Origin: Anaerolineae bacterium | GTDB lineage: Bacteria; Chloroflexota; Anaerolineae; B4-G1 | Length of the DNA: 28,776 nucleotides | Direction: 5' to 3' | NCBI GenBank assembly: GCA_016783285.1 | Contig: JADHWW010000119.1 | Location: forward strand, 1 to 28,776 | Shown here: piece by piece, positions 1 to 6,099 of the stretch | Layout: every line of letters begins with the position of its first letter | Numbering within the stretch: position 1 is the stretch's first letter | Position numbers and translations under genes: made by a program | Notes under the pieces: model-generated | The model's database searches: none | What the model was told of the DNA's origin: nothing | What the model saw: the letters and a program-made list of their open reading frames with translations, nothing else

Positions 1-69
1 TGCTGGATCCAAACTGGTCAAAGCACGAAACAGTTTCAGGTTATCTTTGACATTCTCGTACGTGAACAT
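1..69 (-). CDS. Transposase N-terminus (partial, runs off left edge)
   Basis: An ATG at 69 opens a minus-strand frame that stays open to the window edge (23 codons, beginning MFTYENVKDNLKLFRALTSL). A ribosome binding site GAGGAG lies at 79-84, nine bases upstream of the ATG. The opening 'YENVKDN..LFRALTSL' resembles the N-terminus of IS5-type DDE transposases that carry a small helix-turn-helix domain ahead of the catalytic region; this is recognised from memory. Catalytic residues lie outside the window, so activity cannot be judged. The gene sits immediately beyond a truncated aconitase reading frame, which fits an insertion sequence that landed in that gene. An unrelated small protein remains possible because only 23 residues are visible. 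Confidence 0.55.
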   Translation of the reverse strand, partial: MFTYENVKDNLKLFRALTSLDPA

Positions 70-139
70 GGTGACATTCTCCTCGAGTAACTTCGCCGGG
101 GTTTAGCCACCATGATACTCTTATTTCCGATAATGTCTA
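1..139 (-). mobile_element. Probable end of an insertion sequence inserted in an aconitase-family gene
   Basis: The similarity of the aconitase remnant stops at about 137-142, and a transposase-like frame starts 70 bases further on. The intervening 70-139 region has no coding signal except the transposase ribosome binding site. The sequence on the minus strand just after the break, AGACATTATCGGAAATAA (about 121-138), is the likely terminal inverted repeat. The other end of the element and any target duplication lie outside the window, so the boundary is approximate. Confidence 0.45.
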
Positions 140-370
140 GTGATGGTCATAGGCATTCTCCGGACGGACCTGAGGGGTGCCGTGGTCCACCAGCGAAACA
201 GCCTGCAGGCCCGGTGCCAGCGGCAATCCCAGGGCCTCGAACTGGAGGTGGGTGGTCAAGCCTGTGGCATCCTCAGTTAGAGTCTGGTCAACCCGGAGGA
301 CGATCTCGCTGTCAGGTGAAAGTTCTCCCTCGAGTAAGTGCTTGGCTATGAGTTTGCGTGTCAGGTTCAT
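137..370 (-). pseudogene. Aconitase-family gene, 5' remnant
   Basis: From the ATG at 370 (GAGGTG ribosome binding site at 381-386) the frame reads MNLTRKLIAKHLLEGELSPD and continues with 'EIVLRVDQTLTEDATG', 'LQFEALGLP' and 'VSLVDHGTPQVRPENAYDH'. This matches the conserved opening of aconitase/homoaconitase-type hydro-lyases, whose intact members are roughly 400-900 residues. Here the frame stops after 78 codons, before any of the iron-sulfur cysteines. Break and stop coincide with the probable insertion-sequence end. The remnant starts 28 bases after the prenyl synthase stop and was probably the last gene of the fni operon. Substrate (citrate, homocitrate or isopropylmalate) cannot be decided from this fragment. 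Confidence 0.7.
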
Positions 371-397
371 AGGTAGTGTGCACCTCATTCCCATTAG

Positions 398-1453
398 TCA
401 TCGTTCGCGGCCAATGAGCATCTGCGCCAGTTCGTGGAGCGCCTGGGCGGCTGGTCCCTGTAGTCCCGCCTGCTCCAGCGCAGCCAGAGCCTGCACGTGA
501 TGCTCCTGTGCCAGTTGTTCGGCGTATTCGCGGCTGTTTGCCTCTTGCAGCAAGCGTGTCGCACGGCGGACATTGGCTGTTGATAATGTCTCCTGTGCCA
601 ACAACGCGTGGAGTTCCACGCTTTGCTCCAGACCATAGATGATGGGCAATGACTTCTTGCGCCGGGCGATGTCGGTACCAGCGGGCTTGCCGGTGACAGT
701 TGGATCGCCCCAGACGCCCAGGATGTCATCGCGTATCTGAAAAGCCAGCCCCAGGTGGTGGCCGAAGATGCACAGGTGCTTGTGTTGAGCATCAGGCGCG
801 GCGGCGATAAGGGCGCCAGTCTCGCAGGCGCAGACCACTAGCGCGACGGTTTTTCCCTCGACCATTGCCATGTACTCTGCAACGGACACGTTGGCGCGGC
901 TTTCGAAACCGATGTCGAGATACTGGCCGCCGGTGAGGTTCAGGCAGGTGTGGTTGAAGAGGCGAAGGGCTGCCAAGACTGTTGTGGCGGGCACGGTTCG
1001 CTCGAAGAGTCGCAGCAAGGCCAGTTGAGCCAGGGCAAACATCGTATCCCCGGCGTTGATCCCTTGGGCCTCCCCCCACAATGACCAGACGGTGGGACGG
1101 CCACGGCGAGTCTCGTCCCGGTCCTCAATGTCGTCGTGGATGAGGGAGAAGTTATGTATTAGTTCAACGGCGGCGGCGGCGGGCAGAGCCTGCTCCCAGT
1201 TGCCTCCGCAGGCCTCACAGGCTAGCAGGCAGAGCACCGGCCGCGCTCGCTTGCCGGTTCGCGCCTGGCGGGGGTTGAACGCGGCATCGGCCCAGCCCAT
1301 GTGGTAGCGCAGCATGCCGCAGAGCCCGGCATAACGCGCATCGGCGATCTGAACCACGTCCCGCATCTCTGTTTCGAGAGGTGGTAGATAACGGTCGAAG
1401 TATGCTTCAAGGGACATTTGTGCCTGGTACTGCATGTTCTTACGGTTCTTCAC
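398..1453 (-). CDS. Polyprenyl (geranylgeranyl/farnesyl-type) diphosphate synthase
   Basis: A trans-isoprenyl diphosphate synthase that condenses IPP with an allylic diphosphate; soluble, Mg-dependent. The first Asp-rich motif is DDIED at residues 107-111, followed by the DETRRGRP segment; the second is RDDILG around residues 241-246. Residues 66-71 (TGKRARP) match the usual substrate-binding KRxRP motif. Length, 351 residues, is normal for the family. The two residues before the first motif (I105, H106) are small or medium, so a product of C20 or longer is plausible, but chain length is inference. The start is uncertain: the GTG at 1453 overlaps the DUF116 gene by 14 bases and has no clear ribosome binding site; ATGs at 1435 and 1417 are alternatives. 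It lies in an operon with fni, which supplies its substrate pair. Confidence 0.92.
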   Translation of the reverse strand: MKNRKNMQYQAQMSLEAYFDRYLPPLETEMRDVVQIADARYAGLCGMLRYHMGWADAAFNPRQARTGKRARPVLCLLACEACGGNWEQALPAAAAVELIHNFSLIHDDIEDRDETRRGRPTVWSLWGEAQGINAGDTMFALAQLALLRLFERTVPATTVLAALRLFNHTCLNLTGGQYLDIGFESRANVSVAEYMAMVEGKTVALVVCACETGALIAAAPDAQHKHLCIFGHHLGLAFQIRDDILGVWGDPTVTGKPAGTDIARRKKSLPIIYGLEQSVELHALLAQETLSTANVRRATRLLQEANSREYAEQLAQEHHVQALAALEQAGLQGPAAQALHELAQMLIGRER

Positions 1454-1892
1454 GGCTGGTGCGACTGAGAATGGTCGTCCGGGCCAGCACGATGTCTACT
1501 TCCGTGTCCACGCAACCATCATGCAGCAGCGGTACCACAGCGACGGCCGGCCGGCCGTTCGTCCACTCCATTTGGTCAATGGCCTCCAGCCCTTCTTCAA
1601 GCTCTTTGTCGCAAGCGATAGCGACCACGCCGGCCGGCTGCTGCCTGTCCAGGAAGCGCACCGCCAGCCGCCCACCGGGGGCGACACATATATCCCCGTA
1701 GCCTACCTCAATGGCGGCGGTGCGTAACTGGTAGATGGCGCACTCGACGAGTGTGCATCCCGTGCAGTCCAGGCCTTGCTTGGTCATCTTGCCCGGGCAG
1801 GCCTGGCTGGGGCGCAGACAGTACGGGAGTAACAATACCCGCTGCGCAAAGGGCACGTTGCCCACACCATTGGTGAAAGTTTGTTTGGTCAC
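1440..1892 (-). CDS. DUF116 family protein
   Basis: A 150-residue soluble protein with a dense cysteine pattern: PYCLRPSQACP (Cys25, Cys32), GLDCTGCTLVEC (Cys43, Cys46, Cys51), AIACDKEL (Cys94) and LLHDGCVDTEVD (Cys127). This order of motifs is that of the DUF116 family, whose function is not established; the cysteines suggest a metal or iron-sulfur site. The start is GTG at 1892, which overlaps the fni stop in a GTGA arrangement and has an AAGGAGG site eight bases upstream, so the start is well supported. It is sandwiched between two isoprenoid enzymes and overlaps the second, implying co-translation and a role linked to prenyl metabolism, which is inference. Confidence 0.8.
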   Translation of the reverse strand: MTKQTFTNGVGNVPFAQRVLLLPYCLRPSQACPGKMTKQGLDCTGCTLVECAIYQLRTAAIEVGYGDICVAPGGRLAVRFLDRQQPAGVVAIACDKELEEGLEAIDQMEWTNGRPAVAVVPLLHDGCVDTEVDIVLARTTILSRTSREEP

Positions 1893-2932
1893 AGATCAAC
1901 CTCCTTTTGGTTTGAGTGTGTTTTCAAAATAGGGGTGCACTGGAGAGCCGGGATGTCGGCAGCACCAGCGGCGAACATAGCGACGCGCAATTGCATAATA
2001 AGCGTGGCGATGAGTTCGGATATGGTGGCGGTAGACTGGCTAGCGGCGTGCAAGAAGGGCCCGGCGACGCCACACGTGGCTGCACCGAGCGCGATGGCTT
2101 TCGCCATTTGGATGCCGTCGCGAATACCTCCACTGGCGATGATGGGCAACTCTGGCGCACCCCGTCGGGCCATCAGCAGACTCTCGGCAGTAGGGATGCC
2201 CCAGTCAGCGAAGGCCGCCGCCACCTGGCGTCCCCGCTCGGTCGTGGCGCGGTGCATCTCCACCTGGCTCCACGAACTGCCCCCGGCTCCGGCGACGTCA
2301 ATCGCCGCCACCCCGGTGTTCGCCAGTTGGCAAGCCACCTGCTCCGAGAACCCCCAGCCTACCTCCTTGACGACCACCGGTACCTCCAGCGCCTGGCAGA
2401 CAGCCTCGATTCTGGGTAGCAACCCGGCGAAATTAGTTTCCCCCTCGGGCTGGAGTGCCTCCTGTAGTGGGTTGAGGTGTAGGATAAGAGCGTCCGCTTC
2501 TACCATCTCGACGGCGCGACGACATTCATCGGGTCCGTAGCCGTAGTTCAGTTGTATCGCGCCGAGGTTGGCCAGCAAGAGGATGTCTGGAGCGACGCGG
2601 CGCACGCGATAGGTATCTGCCAGGGCCGGGTCTTCGATGGCGGCGCGCTGCGAGCCCAGCCCCAGCCCGATCCCGGTGGCCTGGGCTGCTTCTGCCAACC
2701 GTCGGTTGATCACGCTGGCTTCTGGCGTCCCTCCGGTCATCGAAGAGATGAGGAGCGGGGCCGCCAGGCGTCTGCCCAACAGCGTGGTAGAGGTGTCCAC
2801 GTCCTTGAGGCTGAAGCCTGGCAGTGCGCAGTGGATAAAGCGGTAGCGCTCGAAGCCGGTTGAGACGTGCTTGAAACTGACGTCCTTGTGCAGGTTGATG
2901 TGAATGTGGTCGGACTTGCGCTGTTGGTGCAT
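1889..2932 (-). CDS. fni: Type 2 isopentenyl-diphosphate delta-isomerase
   Basis: Interconverts IPP and DMAPP using reduced FMN and Mg; cytosolic TIM-barrel enzyme. Visible family motifs in order are RKSDHIHINL near the N-terminus, ISSMTGGTPEA, GLGLGSQRAAIEDP, LLANLGAIQLN, LHLNPLQEALQPEGETNF, VVVKEVGWGFS and DVAGAGGSSWSQVE, covering the FMN and diphosphate sites. At 347 residues it has normal length and appears intact. The ATG at 2932 is preceded closely by AAGGAG. It is the first gene of an operon with DUF116 and a prenyl diphosphate synthase, reading from a strong promoter at 2986-3014. The type 2 enzyme is not homologous to the Nudix-type isomerase of E. coli. Confidence 0.95.
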   Translation of the reverse strand: MHQQRKSDHIHINLHKDVSFKHVSTGFERYRFIHCALPGFSLKDVDTSTTLLGRRLAAPLLISSMTGGTPEASVINRRLAEAAQATGIGLGLGSQRAAIEDPALADTYRVRRVAPDILLLANLGAIQLNYGYGPDECRRAVEMVEADALILHLNPLQEALQPEGETNFAGLLPRIEAVCQALEVPVVVKEVGWGFSEQVACQLANTGVAAIDVAGAGGSSWSQVEMHRATTERGRQVAAAFADWGIPTAESLLMARRGAPELPIIASGGIRDGIQMAKAIALGAATCGVAGPFLHAASQSTATISELIATLIMQLRVAMFAAGAADIPALQCTPILKTHSNQKEVDL

Positions 2933-2985
2933 GCACTCCTTCGTAACCTGGGATAATGATCAGTGTTCTTCATGGCAGACGCCTA

Positions 2986-3014
2986 ATAATACTTGCAGTG
3001 GGGATGATTGTCAA
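2986..3014 (-). promoter_or_regulatory. Sigma-70-type promoter of the fni operon
   Basis: On the minus strand TTGACA (3014-3009) and TATTAT (2991-2986) are separated by 17 bases. The -35 box is a perfect consensus match and the -10 box matches five of six. The predicted start of transcription is near 2979, about 46 bases ahead of the fni ATG. Confidence 0.75.
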
Positions 3015-3053
3015 ACTGATGGTCTTGACCTCTTGACCGGCCTGAGTTTGACA
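3009..3053. promoter_or_regulatory. Inverted repeat joining two divergent -35 boxes, with an internal direct repeat
   Basis: TGTCAAACT (3009-3017) and AGTTTGACA (3045-3053) are perfect inverted copies, each containing the -35 box of one of the divergent promoters. Between them TCTTGACC occurs twice in tandem (3023-3030 and 3031-3038). This could be an operator for joint control of the isoprenoid and fatty-acid genes; that function is inferred from position only. Confidence 0.5.
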
Positions 3054-3075
3054 AACTCTTCTCTGTAGGTAGAAT
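3048..3075 (+). promoter_or_regulatory. Sigma-70-type promoter of acpP
   Basis: TTGACA (3048-3053) and TAGAAT (3070-3075) are separated by 16 bases. Predicted transcription start is near 3082, which leaves a leader of about 37 bases before the acpP start codon. Confidence 0.75.
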
Positions 3076-3118
3076 ATCTCCATTAGCAGCCTGGAAATAT
3101 CCACAGGAGGTACAACCA

Positions 3119-3364
3119 GTGGCAGACATGTTCGAGCAAGTCAAGAAAATCATCATTGATTTGTTAGGGGTGGAGCCGGATAAGGTCACGCGAGAGGCGC
3201 GCTTCCGCGAGGACCTGGGAGCGGACTCCCTCGATCTCGTCGAACTGATTATGGCGTTTGAGGAGGAGTTCGGCGGGACAATCTCTGACGAGGATGCTCA
3301 GCAGATCAGGACGGTTGGTCAGGCTGTGGACTACGTCGAGCAGCGCATGGTCGCTGGCGCGTAG
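3119..3364 (+). CDS. acpP: Acyl carrier protein
   Basis: An 81-residue acidic helical protein with the phosphopantetheine site [12 protein letters not shown] (Ser37), the canonical sequence for the fatty-acid synthase carrier. It holds growing acyl chains during type II fatty-acid synthesis and supplies acyl groups to PlsX, which is encoded further right in this window. The start is a GTG at 3119 with an AGGAGG site at 3105-3110, eight bases upstream; the internal ATG at 3128 lacks such spacing. It is monocistronic: promoter at 3048-3075 and a strong terminator just downstream. A second, more divergent carrier protein is encoded at 27989-28234. Confidence 0.95.
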   Translation: MADMFEQVKKIIIDLLGVEPDKVTREARFREDLGADSLDLVELIMAFEEEFGGTISDEDAQQIRTVGQAVDYVEQRMVAGA

Positions 3365-3392
3365 GTCCCCACGCGGACTGACGCAAGAGACG

Positions 3393-3424
3393 AAAGGCTA
3401 CCGGTGTTCACCGGTGGCCTTTTG
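3393..3424 (+). terminator. Intrinsic terminator after acpP
   Basis: A stem of about 14 pairs (AAAGGCTACCGGTG against CACCGGTGGCCTTT, one G-U wobble) has a very short loop and ends in TTTTGCTTT. It lies 29 bases after the acpP stop codon. Confidence 0.85.
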
Positions 3425-3448
3425 CTTTGAAGTAGTCCATGCTATACT
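3422..3448 (+). promoter_or_regulatory. Possible promoter of the DUF6485-glycosidase pair
   Basis: TATACT (3443-3448) matches the -10 consensus in five of six positions. The -35 candidate TTGCTT (3422-3427) is weak and the 15-base spacing is short. It lies 47 bases ahead of the small gene and directly after the acpP terminator, so some promoter is needed here. Confidence 0.35.
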
Positions 3449-3494
3449 TTGCCTGTACAACCAGGTCACTACTATTCTATTGGAGGTGAAGGAC

Positions 3495-3695
3495 ATGGAG
3501 TGCAGCATAGATCAGAACCTGGCGCAGTGCACCTGCACCTACGAGCCCTGTTCCAGGAAGGGCAAGTGCTGTGAGTGTATCCGTTACCACTGGCGGATGG
3601 GCGAGTTGCCGGGCTGTCTCTTCCCGCCAGAGGCAGAGCGCACCTACGACCGCTCTATCGCCCACTTCGTCCGCCTCTACGGCCAAAAGCGATGA
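3495..3695 (+). CDS. Small Cys-rich DUF6485 family protein
   Basis: A 66-residue protein starting at the ATG at 3495, with GGAGGTG at 3482-3488 six bases upstream. It has seven cysteines in the pattern MEC..., CTCTYEPCSRKGKCCEC and GELPGCLFP, then the tail AERTYDRSIAHFV. This is the pattern of the DUF6485 family, small proteins of unknown function that probably bind a metal ion through the cysteines. Its TGA overlaps the ATG of the exported glycosidase-like gene as ATGA, so the two are translationally coupled, although no shared function is known. The longer open frame beginning at 3258 is not needed. Confidence 0.8.
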   Translation: MECSIDQNLAQCTCTYEPCSRKGKCCECIRYHWRMGELPGCLFPPEAERTYDRSIAHFVRLYGQKR

Positions 3696-5158
3696 GGTGT
3701 TGGCGAGCCTGGATGTGCGCGGTAGCGGTTGCCGCGCTGGTTACCGTGATTGACAGGCCGGGGATAGCCGTGCTGCCTGCGCATGCAGAGATACCGCCTC
3801 ACCTGGGCTACGGCATCAACGTGCGCCAGGAAAGCCGCATTGACCCACTCGTCGCGCCGCTAGGTTTTGAATGGGTCAAGCTGTGGGAGGAGTACGAGGA
3901 TGATCCGCCTGTGGAAAGGTTGCCGTACAAGGTCTTGTTTGCCATTGAGTGCGATGGGATGCCAGCAGACCTTGACCAGTGGGGGGACCACGTCGAGGAG
4001 ATTGTCAGAGCCGGGTTGGGATTCGTCGAGGCCTACGAAATCGGCAATGAGCCTAACGTCGAGCGTTTCTGGGGCGGTGCCTCGCCTGCCCCGGACCAGT
4101 ACGTCGAGGTGCTCAAGGTAGCCTACGAGCGCATCAAGGCGGTGGACCCGGCCGCCACCGTCGTCAGCGGGGGATTGGCCCCAGTGGGTCGTATCGAGGG
4201 CACCTGCAACGGTTGGAACGGCAACGATTGCCACGCGATGGACGAGCGGGAATTCGCCCGCCAGATGTTCCTCCTGGGCGCAGGTGACTACTTCGACGCT
4301 TTCGGCTACCATCCCTACGGCTTCGCCTACGCGCCAGAAACCGACCCTACCAGCGTTGCCAACGGCTTCGCCTTCCGTGGCGTCGAGGTGATGCACGACT
4401 TGCTGGAACAGCATAGCCTGGGACACAAGCCCGTATGGGCTACCGAGTTCAACTGGCTGCGCGACTGGACTGAGGAAGGCGGCATGCCCCCTGGTTGCCG
4501 TGATGACTACGAGGCGGACTTCAGTTGGATGGAGGTGCCCGAGGTGCAGCAGGCCGGCTATATCACGCGGGCCTTCCAGTACGCCGACGAGAACTGGCCC
4601 TGGATGGGCGCGATGTTTGTCTGGAACCTGGACTGGCACAACTATCACACCTGGGACTGCGAGGCGGCTCGCTACTTCTCTGTGCGTAAGAATGATGGCA
4701 CCAACTTCGGTGCTCCGGCGCTGGCCTACGACGCGCTGGTGGCGATGGAGAAGCGCCCCGGTCACTTTGGCTCCAGGATGGCGATCACTCCTTCTGCTCT
4801 CACTTTCCTGGCCGACGTGCGTGAGCCGGGCACTTTCACAGGCGTGGTGGTGCCGCTGAACACGGGGTACCGTGTGTTCACCTGGACGGCGATGGTGGCG
4901 GCGGGGATGCAGGTGACGGGGACGGTGGGAGTCCAGGTGACGCCCACGCTGGCGATCACCACCGGTCTCCAGGGAACGCCGCTGACGGTGACGGTGGACA
5001 GCACGGGCTACACGACGGGCACTTTCACAGCGATCATATCGGTGACAGCCACGACGACCGACGTGCTGGATGCACCACAGACAGTGCCGGTGACGCTGCG
5101 CGTCGTGCCGGAGGTGTACCGCGCATACCTGCCGGTGACATTACGCTGCGAGCCCTGA
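3692..5158 (+). CDS. Exported clan GH-A glycoside hydrolase-like protein with [YF]LP tail
   Basis: A 488-residue protein starting at the ATG that overlaps the DUF6485 stop. Residues 1-32 form a signal peptide ending AHA. The TIM-barrel region resembles GH5/GH39-like clan GH-A enzymes: EIGNEPN carries the expected acid/base Glu120 and WATEFNW the expected nucleophile Glu252, with FGYHPYG between them. After about residue 365 comes a Thr/Val-rich Ig- or BACON-like beta domain (ITPSALTF...PVTLRVV), and the protein ends YRAYLPVTLRCEP. Both catalytic glutamates are present, so it may cleave glycosides outside the cell; substrate is unknown. The frame can be read upstream of 3692, but that part overlaps the small gene and lacks a signal peptide. 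Confidence 0.75.
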   Translation: MRCWRAWMCAVAVAALVTVIDRPGIAVLPAHAEIPPHLGYGINVRQESRIDPLVAPLGFEWVKLWEEYEDDPPVERLPYKVLFAIECDGMPADLDQWGDHVEEIVRAGLGFVEAYEIGNEPNVERFWGGASPAPDQYVEVLKVAYERIKAVDPAATVVSGGLAPVGRIEGTCNGWNGNDCHAMDEREFARQMFLLGAGDYFDAFGYHPYGFAYAPETDPTSVANGFAFRGVEVMHDLLEQHSLGHKPVWATEFNWLRDWTEEGGMPPGCRDDYEADFSWMEVPEVQQAGYITRAFQYADENWPWMGAMFVWNLDWHNYHTWDCEAARYFSVRKNDGTNFGAPALAYDALVAMEKRPGHFGSRMAITPSALTFLADVREPGTFTGVVVPLNTGYRVFTWTAMVAAGMQVTGTVGVQVTPTLAITTGLQGTPLTVTVDSTGYTTGTFTAIISVTATTTDVLDAPQTVPVTLRVVPEVYRAYLPVTLRCEP

Positions 5159-5537
5159 CGTGCTATGCGGAGAAGACCCTGCCGGGCCGCAACCCAGTTG
5201 CAACACGGCGCGTATACATATCGGGGCACAGGTGTTTCCCTTTTCAATGGAGTCATACTATAATATACTACGGCTGTAGCACGAGGAGTACTCACCTACC
5301 TACGCCATCGCCTTTGGGCTGGATCGGAGTTGGGTGCACAAGTTCTCGCGCCTGGAGACGGCCCAGGTGCCTGTTCCGATGTGGTACGTCCCGATGTCGA
5401 TCTACACCGGTGTGGGGCGGAGATATTCTTGACGGGCTGAGGACATGAAACCGGGTGTACGGTAGTCGTGTAATGTGTATAGGTATTGAGACTGACCGGG
5501 AGGCCGGTCAACCCACAAGCATAAGGAGGAATGTATA
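5159..5537 (+). other. Gene-poor interval holding a decayed DUF2207 fragment
   Basis: This 379-base stretch has no intact gene. It holds a perfect -10 hexamer TATAAT at 5259-5264 without a convincing -35 box, the C-terminal remnant of a DUF2207-like gene (5283-5432), a small GACCGG/CCGGTC hairpin near 5490-5510, and the AGGAGG ribosome binding site of the next gene at 5524-5529. Confidence 0.6.
5283..5432 (+). pseudogene. C-terminal remnant of a DUF2207-type membrane protein gene
   Basis: The frame from 5283 to the TGA at 5430-5432 reads EEYSPTYAIAFGLDRSWVHK, then FSRLETAQVPVPMWYVP. DUF2207 membrane proteins end their cytoplasmic part with a closely similar segment (E..LPYAIAFG.E..W...F, then P.WY), recognised from memory. 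An in-frame TAG at 5277-5279 precedes it, and there is no start codon or ribosome binding site, so only about 49 codons of a gene normally over 500 codons long survive. The next genes encode a coiled-coil protein and an SPFH protein, a setting that fits a membrane-protein cluster that has lost a member. Confidence 0.55.
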
Positions 5538-6059
5538 ATGGGAGACATCTACGAGAAAGTGAAGGATAGCCTCACGGCGCTGGAGAAGTTGACCGGCTTT
5601 ATCCCCGGCTGGAGCGGGTACCAGGAGCGTCAGACCCGGCGCAAGGCCGATCAACTCCTGCGCCAGACGCTAGCCGAGAAGTTGGCTGGTCAGCGCCGGG
5701 AACTCGACGCAGCGCAGAAAGACCTGATCAATCATGGCCGGGTAGACTTAGTGGACGATGTCGGCAGCGCCGTGACGCAACTCCAGACTTTCATTGACCG
5801 CATCCGCCTCGCCAGCTACGGCTACTCCGGGTTGTTCGACGCTGCGAAGGTCAACCAGGCCGAACTGGAGCAGATGTACAACTTCGACGTGGCCCTGTTT
5901 CAGTACTTGGAGCGGCTGGACGCAGCGGCCGGCCATCTGCGAGAGGCCATCCCCAGCGGCGAGGGGATGGTCGAGGTAATCCGCATCATCCAGGACATCT
6001 GCCGCGAGGCCAACAGCACGTTCGACCAGCGCGAGCATATAATACTGGGAAGCGTTTAG
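5538..6059 (+). CDS. Hypothetical helical (coiled-coil) protein next to SPFH gene
   Basis: A 173-residue protein without signal peptide or membrane segment, rich in Gln, Glu, Arg and Lys, that should be almost all helix. Residues 30-70 (RQTRRKADQLLRQTLAEKLA onward) have coiled-coil character, and the middle repeats 'LQTFIDRIRLASYGYSGLFD' and 'ELEQMYNFDVALFQYLERLD'. I do not recognise a named family. The ATG at 5538 has AGGAGG eight bases upstream; an ATG at 5531 is out of frame. It lies 40 bases ahead of the SPFH gene in the same direction, so the two are probably co-transcribed and this protein is a candidate partner of the SPFH assembly. Confidence 0.8.
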   Translation: MGDIYEKVKDSLTALEKLTGFIPGWSGYQERQTRRKADQLLRQTLAEKLAGQRRELDAAQKDLINHGRVDLVDDVGSAVTQLQTFIDRIRLASYGYSGLFDAAKVNQAELEQMYNFDVALFQYLERLDAAAGHLREAIPSGEGMVEVIRIIQDICREANSTFDQREHIILGSV

Positions 6060-6099
6060 GGGCCACGAGTGCCCTATCAGACTCAGGAGGTGAGGTACG

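Noticed and set aside
3860..4765. A 301-codon open frame on the minus strand opposite the GH-A-like gene
   Set aside because: The plus-strand protein has a signal peptide, both catalytic-site motifs and a ribosome binding site. The antisense frame has Val/His/Gly-rich composition typical of a GC-rich shadow and no recognisable motif.
5235..5264. TATAAT at 5259-5264 considered as a full promoter
   Set aside because: The -10 hexamer is perfect but the region 16-18 bases upstream (TTTCCC) is a poor -35 box, and the next intact gene is more than 270 bases away.
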